Counted from the stretch's first letter, positions 50,083 through 59,496 are shown. The stretch is 64,000 nt of DNA from Mesorhizobium sp. 113-3-3 (GCF_016756495.1 NZ_AP023243.1:6080501-6144500), one strand, 5' to 3'. The notes: generated from the letters alone by a model not told the origin. Program-made: numbers and translations.

Positions 50083-52839
50083 ATGTCTTCAGCGTATTTG
50101 CAGTCTGAAGCGGTGGATCAAGATCGACGGTTGGATTGTCGACCGACGACGACCCGCGGATGGTCAGATATTCCCGAATATGCTCTTGACGATGGGGGCC
50201 CCCTCGGGCGCCGGTATCAACAGATGGGCGCCGGTTTTGCGGACATTCCCGTCTTCGATCACCTCAGAAACGTCGCCAGTCAATATCCCGACAAGCTCGC
50301 GATTGGCGACGGTGCCAATCGCCTGACTTATTCCGAGCTTTTCCGGGCTGTCGAGACATTATCGCACCGTATCGCCGCCGTCGTTCCCGAAAGACAGGCG
50401 GTCGGAATCCTTCAGGCCAATTCGACCTGGTACGCTGTGGCGATACTGGCAAGCATGGCGGCCGGGCGGCCTTCGGTTCCGCTGAACATGAGAGATCCGG
50501 GCTCTCGGATCATCGAGATTGCGAACGCCGCGCGGCTCGGCGCCATCATAGGCGCTGGAAACGTTCGCCCCATCGATTTGGCGCCGGAAGTCCTATGGAT
50601 CGATATTGCCGCCGGCGTCGCACCGAACGGTCAGCAGGCATCACAGCAGCCGAAGCTCCCTTCCGTTTCCGTCGATGCGCCCGCGATGGTGCTTTACACA
50701 TCAGGTAGCACGGGACGTCCCAAGGGCATCGTCAACAGCCAACGCAGCCTGCTGTGGCGGGTCCGGCAATATGTCGAGGCGTGCCATATCAACGCGGATG
50801 ACGTTTTCCTGCCTCTGACCGGGCCTGCCACGATTGCCGGCTGCCGGGAGATTCTTACGGCGCTGCTGACAGGCGCCACGTTGCATCTTCTCGAGGTGGA
50901 AGCGGTCGGCCTGCGCGCGGTCCGCGCTCGGGTTCAAGCCGAAGGTGTGACGATCGCCTATCTCGTGCCGGCTCTGCTGCGGGCGCTGTTGACCGAGGCC
51001 CCCGCTGACGCCTTCCAGTCGCTCCGGGTGGCCCGGATCGGTGGCGAGAAGGTGTCCTGGACGGACATCGCGTTGCTGCGCAAGGCCGTTTCGGATCAGT
51101 GCCTGATCCAGATCGGCTACTCGTCAACCGAGACCACCGGCTCGCAATGGTTCCTGCCGCAGGATTGGCCGGAGCAGGACGCATCGATCCCCGTTGGCAG
51201 GCTGCTCCCTGGGATGGCATTCGCCATTGTCGACGAGGCGGGTCGCAATGTTGGGACAGGCGAGAGCGGGGAGCTTCTGATCAGAAGCCCCTATGTCCTG
51301 CTTGGTCATTGGGAGAACGGTGTCGTCGTTCCCGCGCGGCCCGACCCTGACGATCCCGGTGTTCGGGTTTTTGCGACGGGCGACCTCGTTCGGCTGGACG
51401 GTGATGGCCTGTTGCGCATCGTCGGCCGCAAAGGGCGCCAGATCAAGATCAATGGTCGGCGCGTCGAGCCCGCCGAGCTCGAACGGGTCCTGCGCTGCGC
51501 GCCTTCGGTGGCGGATGCCGTGGCAATCGTAACGCCGGCCGAGGAACTCATCGCATTCGCGGCTCCGCAGCACTTTGCCGGAGCCGCTTTTGCGGAGGAG
51601 CTTCGCCAACTCGTCAGAACGACGTTGCCGGCGCCGCTGCGTCCCTTGCGGTTGCACACCATCGCCGAGATCCCCCGCCTGCCGGGAGGCAAGGTCGACC
51701 TGGCAACGCTCACCGAAATGGATCGCTCGGAGAGAGAGACGGCGCCAGTCGCCCAGCCGACCACTGCCCGGCCGCTCCCCGTGGGAGGCGAACTGAATAC
51801 AAGGCAAATCGTGCAGCACGCGTGGATGCAGGTTCTCAACACGGGCGCCGCGGCGGGGAACTGGGATGACGCGGGAGGAGATTCGCTGCAGCTGCTGCAT
51901 TGCGTCATGGCGATCGAAAGCGCCATCGGGCAAGAGCTCGGCCTCGAGGCCTTCACCGTCGGCATGAGCTTCGACGAGATGGTTGAGGCGGTCGTGTCCG
52001 CACAGGCAGGGGAGCAGCGCGCCAAGAAGCTGCATCCTCCGATGCTTTTCCTGTTTCCAGGATCCGTCGGCTATGGTCCGAGCCTGGCTGCGTTCGCAGC
52101 CGCCATGGGCAAAGTCGCCCGGGTGAACCCGATCCGGTATCCTGGCCTCGCCGCGATATTGGACGGACACAACAGTCTCGCCGCCATGGCTGCCGCCGCG
52201 CTCGGGCAGATAGACCGCGCCCAGCCTACCGGCCCCGTGCGGCTTCTCGGCCATTCGCTTGGTGGCGCGGTTGCGTTCGAGGTCGCCGCGCGGCTTCTGG
52301 CAGCCGGCCGATCGGTAAGGTTTTTGGGTATCCTCGACACGAGCCTTCTGGACGAGCCGAGCAACCATTGGGGAACGCTCACCCGCACGTTCCATCGCAT
52401 TCGCACGAACCGCATTTCCGCCCACCGCATGGCTTGCCGAGCCCTCGCGAAGATCACCGTTGCCATGGGCTGCGAGGCGTATCTCGCGAGGATTCTCGAC
52501 CGCTTTGCCAAGGGAGAGTTCAGCCCGACAAGCTTCAGAACCAAGCTGGAACTGCAGGAAGTCATGCGGGCGCGGTCGTTCTTCCAGTGGCTGGAGGCAC
52601 CCAAACCGGCGCTGCCCATCTCCGGCACCTTGTTCCGCTGTCGACGGGAGGGAATGCCCCGGGCCTTGGGCTGGGACAGCGCCCTGGCACATCTGGACGT
52701 GGTGCCGATCATGGGCAATCACATCGACCTTGTCATAGAGCCCAATCTTGCCACCAACCGTCCGCTCATCGAGACGGCCGTCGTGCAGACCTACTCCGCG
52801 GCCGAGTCTCGCAAAAGGGAGGATCTGTCATCGACGTGA
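50083..52839 (+). CDS. A-PCP-TE tri-domain NRPS-like protein, paralogue 2
   Basis: The 918-residue protein shares domain order and most motifs with the protein encoded at 44120. These are A3 LYTSGSTGRPKG (about 203), YSSTETTGSQWFLP, A7 FATGDLV, A8 GRKGRQIKINGRRVEPAELE (about 447), A10 LPGGKVDL, the carrier Ser in WDDAGGDSLQLL (about 596), thioesterase GHSLGGA (about 723), LGILDTS and MGNHIDL (about 879). The two probably arose by duplication. This copy heads a compact operon: the next gene's GTG start overlaps its TGA by 4 nt. It likely activates a single acid for an amide- or ester-forming step; the substrate cannot be predicted by eye because the A5 region is atypical. Confidence 0.87.
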   Translation: MSSAYLQSEAVDQDRRLDCRPTTTRGWSDIPEYALDDGGPLGRRYQQMGAGFADIPVFDHLRNVASQYPDKLAIGDGANRLTYSELFRAVETLSHRIAAVVPERQAVGILQANSTWYAVAILASMAAGRPSVPLNMRDPGSRIIEIANAARLGAIIGAGNVRPIDLAPEVLWIDIAAGVAPNGQQASQQPKLPSVSVDAPAMVLYTSGSTGRPKGIVNSQRSLLWRVRQYVEACHINADDVFLPLTGPATIAGCREILTALLTGATLHLLEVEAVGLRAVRARVQAEGVTIAYLVPALLRALLTEAPADAFQSLRVARIGGEKVSWTDIALLRKAVSDQCLIQIGYSSTETTGSQWFLPQDWPEQDASIPVGRLLPGMAFAIVDEAGRNVGTGESGELLIRSPYVLLGHWENGVVVPARPDPDDPGVRVFATGDLVRLDGDGLLRIVGRKGRQIKINGRRVEPAELERVLRCAPSVADAVAIVTPAEELIAFAAPQHFAGAAFAEELRQLVRTTLPAPLRPLRLHTIAEIPRLPGGKVDLATLTEMDRSERETAPVAQPTTARPLPVGGELNTRQIVQHAWMQVLNTGAAAGNWDDAGGDSLQLLHCVMAIESAIGQELGLEAFTVGMSFDEMVEAVVSAQAGEQRAKKLHPPMLFLFPGSVGYGPSLAAFAAAMGKVARVNPIRYPGLAAILDGHNSLAAMAAAALGQIDRAQPTGPVRLLGHSLGGAVAFEVAARLLAAGRSVRFLGILDTSLLDEPSNHWGTLTRTFHRIRTNRISAHRMACRALAKITVAMGCEAYLARILDRFAKGEFSPTSFRTKLELQEVMRARSFFQWLEAPKPALPISGTLFRCRREGMPRALGWDSALAHLDVVPIMGNHIDLVIEPNLATNRPLIETAVVQTYSAAESRKREDLSST

Positions 52840-53819
52840 TCTCACACTTCAGCAAGGACGCGTTGCTGCTCGATGCCCGTGCGGAGGTCGATCGCATCGT
52901 CGACACCTTGCGCAAGCAGGTTCTTGGCACGCTCCATCGTCGCGGCGTGGTTGTCGGCCTTTCCGGCGGCATCGACAGCTCCGTCGTCGCGACCTTGTGC
53001 ACACGCGCCTTCGGCAAGGACAAAGTCCTGGGGCTGTTCATGCCGGAGCGCGATTCCTCCGGCGACTCGCTCAGACTTGGCCGCCGTGTCTCGGCACAGC
53101 TGGGGATTGAGAACATCCTGGAAGACATAGGCCCGGCAGTAGAGGCCGTCGGCGCCTACCGTCGGCAGCTCGAGGCGATCCGGACCGTCGTTCCCGACTA
53201 TGGGGACGGCTGGAAATGCAAACTGGTGATTGAGCCGGTGCTCGCCAGCAACGGCCTCAACATCACCCGGCTCACCGTCCAGGATCCAGAGGGCAAGGTC
53301 GACACGGTGCGTCTTTCGCCAGCCGCCTATCTGCAGATCGTCGCGGCAACCAACTACAAACAGCGCCTGCGCAAGATGACGGAATATTACCACGCCGACC
53401 GCCTCAAATACGCGGTTGCGGGGACACCAAACCGTTTGGAGTACGACCAGGGGTTTTTCGTCAAGCAGGGCGACGGAACCGCCGACGTGATGCCGATCGT
53501 CCACCTTTACAAAAGCCAGGTCTATCAGCTCGCGGAATATCTTGGCGTGGACGAGGAAATTCGCCAGCGGCCACCAACCACCGACACATTCTCCATGGCG
53601 CAAAGCCAGGAGGAGTTCTACTTCGCGCTGCCCTATCACCTGATGGATCTATGCCTTTACGGCCTGAACCATGGGATCGCCAGAGATGAAGTCGCGGCGG
53701 TTGCCGGTCTCACCGAGCTCCAACTGCAGAAAGTCTTCAAGGACATCGACGCGAAACGGCGGGCCGCCCACTATCTTCACGCGCGGCCTTTGCTGTCCAT
53801 GGAAATTGGCGAGGATTGA
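52836..53819 (+). CDS. nadE: NadE-family (NH3-dependent NAD synthetase-like) amidating enzyme, cluster paralogue
   Basis: This 327-residue ATP-pyrophosphatase has the PP-loop VVGLSGGIDSSVVATL (about residue 35) and NadE-type blocks AGTPNRLEYDQGFFVKQGDG, ADVMPIVHLYKSQVYQLAEYLG and RPPTTDTF. There is no nitrilase-like glutaminase domain, so ammonia must come from elsewhere, perhaps from the AsnB-like protein encoded next. The start is GTG 52836, which overlaps the A-PCP-TE stop (GTGA); the longer open frame is a shadow. Its place between A-PCP-TE and AsnB genes suggests a specialised amidation instead of housekeeping NAD synthesis, though it may still make NAD. Confidence 0.85.
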   Translation: MISHFSKDALLLDARAEVDRIVDTLRKQVLGTLHRRGVVVGLSGGIDSSVVATLCTRAFGKDKVLGLFMPERDSSGDSLRLGRRVSAQLGIENILEDIGPAVEAVGAYRRQLEAIRTVVPDYGDGWKCKLVIEPVLASNGLNITRLTVQDPEGKVDTVRLSPAAYLQIVAATNYKQRLRKMTEYYHADRLKYAVAGTPNRLEYDQGFFVKQGDGTADVMPIVHLYKSQVYQLAEYLGVDEEIRQRPPTTDTFSMAQSQEEFYFALPYHLMDLCLYGLNHGIARDEVAAVAGLTELQLQKVFKDIDAKRRAAHYLHARPLLSMEIGED

Positions 53820-53825
53820 CCGGGG

Positions 53826-55853
53826 ATGTGCGGCATCGCTGGAATTGTGGCGCTGAACGCCGCGGCGGCTTCTCCTTCGCGTGAGGCGCTGATACGGATG
53901 GTGGGCGCGCTGGCGCATCGCGGCCCGGACGAGCGCGGCCTTTACCGGGACAAGCGCGCGGGGCTGGCGCATGCCCGCCTGTCCGTCGTCGATCTCTCCA
54001 GCGGCCAGCAGCCGCTCGCGGACACAGGCGATACGACCTGGATCGTCTTCAACGGCGAGATATTCAACTATGTCGAGCTGCGCGAAAAGCTGATTGCGCT
54101 CGGTCACCGCTTCCGAACCCGCAGCGACACGGAGGTCGCGCTGCACGCGTATCGCGCGTGGGGCGAAGCGGCCTTCGAGCGGATGAACGGCCAATGGGCA
54201 ATAGCAATCTGGGACTCAATGGCGGGTCGTCTCGTCTTGTCGCGCGACCGGTTCGGCATTTGCCCCCTGCATTTTTGCGAGCATGCGGGCCGGCTTTATT
54301 TCGCCAGTGAAGTGAAGGCTATTTTCGCCGCCGATCCGACCATCCCTCGCGCTCTTGATCCCGCCGGCCTCGATCAGACCTTCACGCTCTGGACGGTCGT
54401 TCCCCCGCAAGGGGTATTTCAGGGCATCCATGAACTCGTGCCAGGGCATGTCCGCACTTACCAGGACGGCACCGTTCGTGACCACGCCTTCTGGCAACCT
54501 TCCTATCCTGAAAATTTCGGATCGCCGCAGGGCGAGTTCACCGGATCGTGCGATGAGGCCGTGGACCGCGTGCGCAGCGCGCTCGAGGCCGCGACGGCGC
54601 TACGAATGGTGCGCGCCGACGTGCCCGTCGGCTGTTACCTTTCCGGCGGGCTGGACAGTTCGCTTGTGGCGACACTGGGAAGGCGCTTCGCCGGCCGGCG
54701 CTTCCAGACCTTCTCCTTGCGTTTTGCCGACGCCGAATACGACGAGACCCGCTTCCAGCGCCTGGTTGCCGAAGCAACCGGCAGTGAGCACCATGAGGTG
54801 GTGGTTTCGCGCAGCGATATCGCCACGATCTTTCCAGAGGTGATCTACCACACCGAACGCCCGATACTGAGGACCGCCCCGGCGCCGCTGTTCCTGCTTT
54901 CGAAGCTGGTGCGTGAGCGTGGCATCAAGGTCGTGCTGACCGGCGAAGGCGCCGATGAAATGTTCGCCGGCTACGACCTGTTTCGCGAAGCCAAGGTCCG
55001 CCGGTTCTGGGGGCACCAGCCGGCATCGACACGACGCTCGCGGCTGCTGGAGCGCCTTTATCCCTATCTCACCCGCTCGCCGGTGCAACAGCAGGCGATG
55101 GCGCGCAAGTTCTTCGGGCGCGGCATCGAGAGCCATGACGCCCCCGGCTTCGCCCACGACACGCGCTGGCGCGGCACCAGCGCCATCAAGCGCCTGTTTT
55201 GCGCGGAGCTGCGCGCCGAAACCCAGCGTCATGACACCGTTTCCGAATTGCTCGCCGGCCTGCCCGAGGCGTTCTCGCGCTGGAGCCCGCTTGCGCAGGA
55301 CCAGTATCTCGAGGTCCAGACCTTGATGTCGGGATATCTGCTTTCCTCGCAGGGCGACAGGATGCTGATGGCCCACTCCGTCGAGGGGCGCTTCCCCTTC
55401 CTGGACGATGAGCTCGTGAGCCTCGCGAATTCGCTTCCGCCTTCCTACAAGCTGCGTGTCCTCGATGAGAAGCACGTGCTGAAACGCGTGGCGGAGCCGA
55501 TCGTGCCCGCCGAGATCGTGACCCGCAAGAAGCAGCCATTCCGGGCGCCCAACGCGCTTTGCTTCGCCGACGAAACCGCACCGGAATATATTCGCGAAGC
55601 GCTTTCGGAGACGGCGATACGCAAGGCGAATGTTTTCGATCCGATTTCGGTCACGCGCCTGCTCGGCAAGTGCCAGGCCAGGACCGGCGACGGTGACCTT
55701 TCCAATGCCGACAACATGGCGCTCGTCGGCGTGCTGTCGACCCAACTCCTTCACCAGCAGTTTGTCGCAAGCTGTCCCAGTGCAGCGCGCGTGCATGGGC
55801 TGAGCGTCGATGTCGACCACGAACATCGGGAGGAGCGCTTGCATGTTGCATGA
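53826..55853 (+). CDS. asnB: Asparagine synthase-like amidotransferase (AsnB family), operon paralogue 2
   Basis: The 675-residue protein has catalytic Cys2 in MCGIAGIVAL, the glutaminase domain blocks RGPDERGLYR and IVFNGEIFNYVELR, then the synthetase domain with YLSGGLDSSLVATLG and LTGEGADEMFAGYDLF. The EGRFPFLDDELV region near residue 520 is the usual C-terminal marker. The active sites look complete. It starts 6 nt after the NadE-like stop and its end overlaps the acyl-AMP ligase start by 11 nt. In this operon it may amidate a carrier-bound or sugar carboxylate. It is distinct from the AsnB-like protein at 39-41 kb. Confidence 0.88.
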   Translation: MCGIAGIVALNAAAASPSREALIRMVGALAHRGPDERGLYRDKRAGLAHARLSVVDLSSGQQPLADTGDTTWIVFNGEIFNYVELREKLIALGHRFRTRSDTEVALHAYRAWGEAAFERMNGQWAIAIWDSMAGRLVLSRDRFGICPLHFCEHAGRLYFASEVKAIFAADPTIPRALDPAGLDQTFTLWTVVPPQGVFQGIHELVPGHVRTYQDGTVRDHAFWQPSYPENFGSPQGEFTGSCDEAVDRVRSALEAATALRMVRADVPVGCYLSGGLDSSLVATLGRRFAGRRFQTFSLRFADAEYDETRFQRLVAEATGSEHHEVVVSRSDIATIFPEVIYHTERPILRTAPAPLFLLSKLVRERGIKVVLTGEGADEMFAGYDLFREAKVRRFWGHQPASTRRSRLLERLYPYLTRSPVQQQAMARKFFGRGIESHDAPGFAHDTRWRGTSAIKRLFCAELRAETQRHDTVSELLAGLPEAFSRWSPLAQDQYLEVQTLMSGYLLSSQGDRMLMAHSVEGRFPFLDDELVSLANSLPPSYKLRVLDEKHVLKRVAEPIVPAEIVTRKKQPFRAPNALCFADETAPEYIREALSETAIRKANVFDPISVTRLLGKCQARTGDGDLSNADNMALVGVLSTQLLHQQFVASCPSAARVHGLSVDVDHEHREERLHVA

Positions 55854-57396
55854 TGCCGTACCCCTGCTGCATGACTATCTCGCGCACTCCGCCGGCCGGC
55901 TCGGCGACAAGGTGGCGCTGGTGTGCGGCAAGCAACGTGTCACCTATGGCGAGCTCGAGGCGCGCGCCAATGCGATCGCCGGGGATCTGGCCGCATCAGG
56001 GGTGGCACGCGGCGATCGCGTGATGATCTTCGCCGACAACACCGTCGAGACGGTGGTGAGCTTCTGGGCGGTGCTCAAGGCGAATGCTGTGGTGTGCATC
56101 GTCAACCCGCTGACCAAGAGCGACAAGCTTGATTATCTGCTCAACGACTGCCGACCGGCGGCGCTGATCACGGATGCGCATCTGCACTCCATCTTCCGCG
56201 AGCCGGCGCGCAATTGTCCGTCACTTCTGCGGACGATCGTTTCCGGATCGATCGACGACACCGAACTCTCCCGATTGCCGCAAGCCGTGCGCTGGGAAGC
56301 CGCGGTCGCCGCCGGCGACGCACCGCCGTCGCGGCGCTGCATCGATATCGATCTTGCCGCCATCATCTACACCTCCGGCTCGACTGGCGAACCCAAGGGT
56401 GTGATGCTGACGCACAGGAACATGATGACCGCGTGCACGTCGATCGCGTCCTACCTCGAGCTTGCCGAGGACGAGGTGATCCTCAATGTCCTGCCCCTCG
56501 CCTTCGACTACGGTCTGTACCAGATGATCATGGCGTTTCGCACCGGCGCCCGGCTGGTGCTCGAACGCTCATTCGCCTTCCCGGCGCAGGTGCTTGCGCT
56601 GATCAGGCAAGAGAGGGTTACGGGGTTTCCCGGCGTGCCGACCATCTTTGCGGCGCTCTCCGAACTCAAGTCCCTCAGGGACCAGGATTTCTCAAACATT
56701 CGCTACGTGACAAACACCGCGGCCGCGCTGCCCCTCAAGCATATTCTCATGCTTCAGGAGCTGTTTTCGAGCGCACGCATCTATTCGATGTACGGCCTCA
56801 CCGAATGCAAGCGTTGCACCTATCTGCCGCCGGAGGATCTCAAGCGAAAGCCATTGAGTGTCGGGATCGCGATCCCGAATACGGAAATGTGGATCGTCGA
56901 CGAACATGACAGGCGGGTCGGCCCCGGCGTCGTCGGCCAGCTCGTCATTCGCGGCGCAACGGTGATGAAGGGATATTGGGGCAAGCCCGAGCCTACGGCC
57001 AGGAAGCTCAAACCCGGCCCGCTGCCCGGCGAGCAGGTCCTGTACACCGGCGACTACTGCCGGATGGACACGGAGGGCTACCTCTACTTCGTCGGCCGTG
57101 GTGATGAGATCATAAAATCGCGCGGCGAGAAGGTGGCGCCGAAGGAAGTGGAGAACGTGCTGATGGATATTCCGGGGGTCCGGGAAGCCGCGGTCATCGG
57201 TGTTCCCGACGAACTCCTTGGGCAGGCGGTGAAGGCGTTTGTCGTGATGGAGAACGGAAGAACCATCGGCGAAAAGCAGTTGCAGATGGAATGCCAGAAA
57301 CGACTGGAGAACTTCATGGTTCCGAAGTCCATCGTCGTCGTGGCCAGCCTGCCGATGACGGACACGGGCAAACTCAAGAAAACGGCCCTGTCATGA
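55843..57396 (+). CDS. Acyl-CoA/acyl-ACP synthetase (AMP-forming ligase)
   Basis: This 517-residue ANL-superfamily ligase has the P-loop motif IIYTSGSTGEPKGVMLTH (about residue 175), the A5-like SMYGLTECKRCTYL, A7 YTGDYCRMD, A8 GRGDEIIKSRGEKVAPKEVE and A10 Lys in MTDTGKLKKT. The C-terminal subdomain is complete. The adjacent ACP gene (44 nt downstream) makes it likely that the activated acid is passed to that carrier. Similar ligase-ACP pairs occur in exosortase-linked and polysaccharide loci. ATG 55843 has GGGAGGAG upstream and overlaps the AsnB gene by 11 nt. The acyl substrate is unknown. Confidence 0.88.
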   Translation: MLHDAVPLLHDYLAHSAGRLGDKVALVCGKQRVTYGELEARANAIAGDLAASGVARGDRVMIFADNTVETVVSFWAVLKANAVVCIVNPLTKSDKLDYLLNDCRPAALITDAHLHSIFREPARNCPSLLRTIVSGSIDDTELSRLPQAVRWEAAVAAGDAPPSRRCIDIDLAAIIYTSGSTGEPKGVMLTHRNMMTACTSIASYLELAEDEVILNVLPLAFDYGLYQMIMAFRTGARLVLERSFAFPAQVLALIRQERVTGFPGVPTIFAALSELKSLRDQDFSNIRYVTNTAAALPLKHILMLQELFSSARIYSMYGLTECKRCTYLPPEDLKRKPLSVGIAIPNTEMWIVDEHDRRVGPGVVGQLVIRGATVMKGYWGKPEPTARKLKPGPLPGEQVLYTGDYCRMDTEGYLYFVGRGDEIIKSRGEKVAPKEVENVLMDIPGVREAAVIGVPDELLGQAVKAFVVMENGRTIGEKQLQMECQKRLENFMVPKSIVVVASLPMTDTGKLKKTALS

Positions 57397-57440
57397 GGCG
57401 GGGTCGCTAAATCGGTGGTGTCGCCACGGAGGGTGAATTC

Positions 57441-57701
57441 ATGTTGACTGTCAAGGACCGAACCTACAGCGAGCAGATCCGCAGTTTCCTGGTTTCGAAT
57501 TTCTACGTGAGCGACGTGAAGGCGTTGGTAGACGACACGTCCTTGCTCGATCAAGGCATCGTCGACTCGACGGGAGTGCTTGAGATTATCGGCTTTATCG
57601 AGGAGACCTTTGGCATCACCGTCGAAGACAGCGAGCTCTTGCCTGAAAACCTCGATTCCATTCAAGGGATCGAGCAGTACATCATCCGCAAGATGAACTG
57701 A
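57441..57701 (+). CDS. Acyl carrier protein
   Basis: This 86-residue acidic helical carrier has the phosphopantetheine Ser in LLDQGIVDSTGVLEII (about residue 38) and the helix III block FGITVEDSELLPENLDSIQG. It differs from fatty-acid AcpP (which has DSLDTVE), indicating a dedicated carrier. It ends the plus-strand operon starting with the second A-PCP-TE gene and probably receives the acid activated by the upstream ligase. A GAGGGTGA site precedes the ATG. Confidence 0.88.
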   Translation: MLTVKDRTYSEQIRSFLVSNFYVSDVKALVDDTSLLDQGIVDSTGVLEIIGFIEETFGITVEDSELLPENLDSIQGIEQYIIRKMN

Positions 57702-57753
57702 TCGCCGGCGTAAAACCCGGAGCGGTCCCGCAATTGCTCAGCTGTCCGCACGC

Positions 57754-58524
57754 TCACGCCTGCGCCTTGGCTTGCCCCAGAACCACCCGGCCCTCGCCCG
57801 CTTCGTTCGATACAATGCGGATGTTCTCGTATGCCTTGCTGCGTTCCAGCAGCCCGATCACCTGCCGGTCCTGGCCTAGGCCGACCTCGAAGAGCAGGAT
57901 GCCGCCAGGCCGCAAGTATCGCGGCGCGTCTTTCACCACCCGCATATGGATGCTCAGGCCGTAAGGGCCGGCCGCGAACGCTTCACGCGGCTCGAGTTCG
58001 ACCAGATGCGCGCGGTCGCCCTCGAGCCGCTTTTCCGAAATGTAGGGCGGATTGCAGACGATCACGTCGATCGTCGCGTCAAGCTCGAGGCCCGAGAGCG
58101 CGTCGAACAAGTCGCCCTGAAGCACCGAAACACGGTCAGCCATGCCGTGATGGGCGGCGTTACGGCGTGCCACGTCGACGCATCCGTCGGTGAGGTCGCT
58201 CGCCCAGACACGCGCGGTGGGACTGCGGTGGGCGATGGCACACGCCAGATTGCCAGTGCCGCAACACATGTCGACGATGCGCGGCGCCGGCAGATTCATT
58301 TGATGCAAGACACCGAGGGCCGTCGTGCCCAGCAATTCCGTCTCTGGCCGGGGGACGAGCGCGCCGGGCGCGACGAGCAGCTCAAGTCCCATGAAGACGG
58401 CGCGGCCCGAGCCATAGGCGTCGGCGACACTGAACTCTTTGCTCATCGCGAACCCCTGACCTTCCCAGTATAGGCGTTCGGCATTCGCACGCCAGTCAAA
58501 CCTGTCATTGGAGAACCCCGGCAA
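57754..58524 (-). CDS. PrmC/HemK-like SAM-dependent methyltransferase
   Basis: The protein of about 256 residues has the HemK/PrmC fold marks: FMGLELLVAPGALVPRPETELL, SAM motif IVDMCCGTGNLACAIA and the amide/amine-methylation motif VCNPPYI. It is shorter at the N-terminus than true PrmC, so it probably methylates another N-containing substrate, perhaps the cluster's product. The start is unclear: TTG 58524 keeps a plausible N-terminus, while ATG 58446 has an AGGGG site. It is convergent with the ACP gene and 12 nt downstream of the aldo/keto reductase gene on the same strand. Confidence 0.78.
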   Translation of the reverse strand: MPGFSNDRFDWRANAERLYWEGQGFAMSKEFSVADAYGSGRAVFMGLELLVAPGALVPRPETELLGTTALGVLHQMNLPAPRIVDMCCGTGNLACAIAHRSPTARVWASDLTDGCVDVARRNAAHHGMADRVSVLQGDLFDALSGLELDATIDVIVCNPPYISEKRLEGDRAHLVELEPREAFAAGPYGLSIHMRVVKDAPRYLRPGGILLFEVGLGQDRQVIGLLERSKAYENIRIVSNEAGEGRVVLGQAKAQA

Positions 58525-58536
58525 GCCGCCAGCCGA

Positions 58537-59496
58537 TCAGTCTCTTACATCCATGTCGAGCGCGGCAATGACGGCATTCAGGCGCTCGGCTGTTGGATCG
58601 TTCTTCAATCGCCGCAGATTGAAATCGAGGTGTTCCTTCTTGAACATGGAGACCAACGTGATGCCCGCCGAATTCGATGCAAATGCGTAGTCGGCGAGAA
58701 ACGAGACAGCAATTTCACGGGGACTGCCGCGGTATCCGAGATCGCCAAGAGCGACCAGTATCTCCTTTTGCGCGTTGAACTTCGCGACGATCCGTTCGAG
58801 GGCCGAGAATGTCCCGTGCGTTACAAACGTTCTGTGGCGGTGAGCACGCGCCTTCAACTTCCCGAGGTTTGGCTCCAGCGGGGTATTGGCAATCTGCACG
58901 AACCGATAAGGCAGCGATTCCTTGAAAGCCGTCATTCCAGCCTCGAGGTCTCCTGCGACCGAAATGGCCCGAGCCTTCCCGTCCTGAACCACGCGCTCCA
59001 CAGCCCGGATGATATCCTCGCGAACAAGTTCCTCCGCGGTTGGACGGTGCAGCGCGAGGACATCGACATAGTCCGTGCGAAGGCGCCCCAGGCTCTCCTC
59101 GACACTTGATCTTATCAACTCCGCGGACAGCGGCACCTTGAAGGGCGTGGGGCGCACTTTTGAGGCATAGCGCTTGAGCGCCGGAGCCGCCGCAACAGCG
59201 ATCCGCGACAACGGCTTCATCAGTCGCATGGTGGCGGAGGTCTTCGGCGGACGCATGCCAACCTTGGTGCAGACGCAGACGCGATCGCGCTTGCCTGATG
59301 CAAATTCGCCCCAGATAGATTCAGCCATCCCGTCGCCATAAGAAGGCGCTACGTCGTACCATGTTACCCCCGCTTCGTAGGCGCGTTCGAGCGTCTCGAT
59401 CCCCTTGCGAACTCCGATGCGAGAACCAAGCGAAGCACAGCCAAAACCGATACTTGATACGTTGCTGCCGATGGCTTCGACAAAGACCCGCTTCAT
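58537..59496 (-). CDS. Aldo/keto reductase
   Basis: The 319-residue (beta/alpha)8 oxidoreductase shows the family N-terminus (IGFGCASLGSR), the catalytic Asp/Tyr pair in VTWYDVAPSYGDG, Lys in VCTKVGMR and VDVLALHRPT (His site). The C-terminal NADP-binding part (GITLVSMFKKEHLDFNL) is less typical. It reduces an aldehyde or ketone of unknown identity with NAD(P)H. It is transcribed with the PrmC-like methyltransferase and may tailor the product of the neighbouring A-PCP-TE/ACP operon, an inference from position. Confidence 0.85.
   Translation of the reverse strand: MKRVFVEAIGSNVSSIGFGCASLGSRIGVRKGIETLERAYEAGVTWYDVAPSYGDGMAESIWGEFASGKRDRVCVCTKVGMRPPKTSATMRLMKPLSRIAVAAAPALKRYASKVRPTPFKVPLSAELIRSSVEESLGRLRTDYVDVLALHRPTAEELVREDIIRAVERVVQDGKARAISVAGDLEAGMTAFKESLPYRFVQIANTPLEPNLGKLKARAHRHRTFVTHGTFSALERIVAKFNAQKEILVALGDLGYRGSPREIAVSFLADYAFASNSAGITLVSMFKKEHLDFNLRRLKNDPTAERLNAVIAALDMDVRD

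Noticed and set aside
52368..52835. Extended N-terminus of the NadE-like protein
   Set aside because: This part of the frame lies over the end of the A-PCP-TE gene, and the NadE homology starts after the GTG at 52836.
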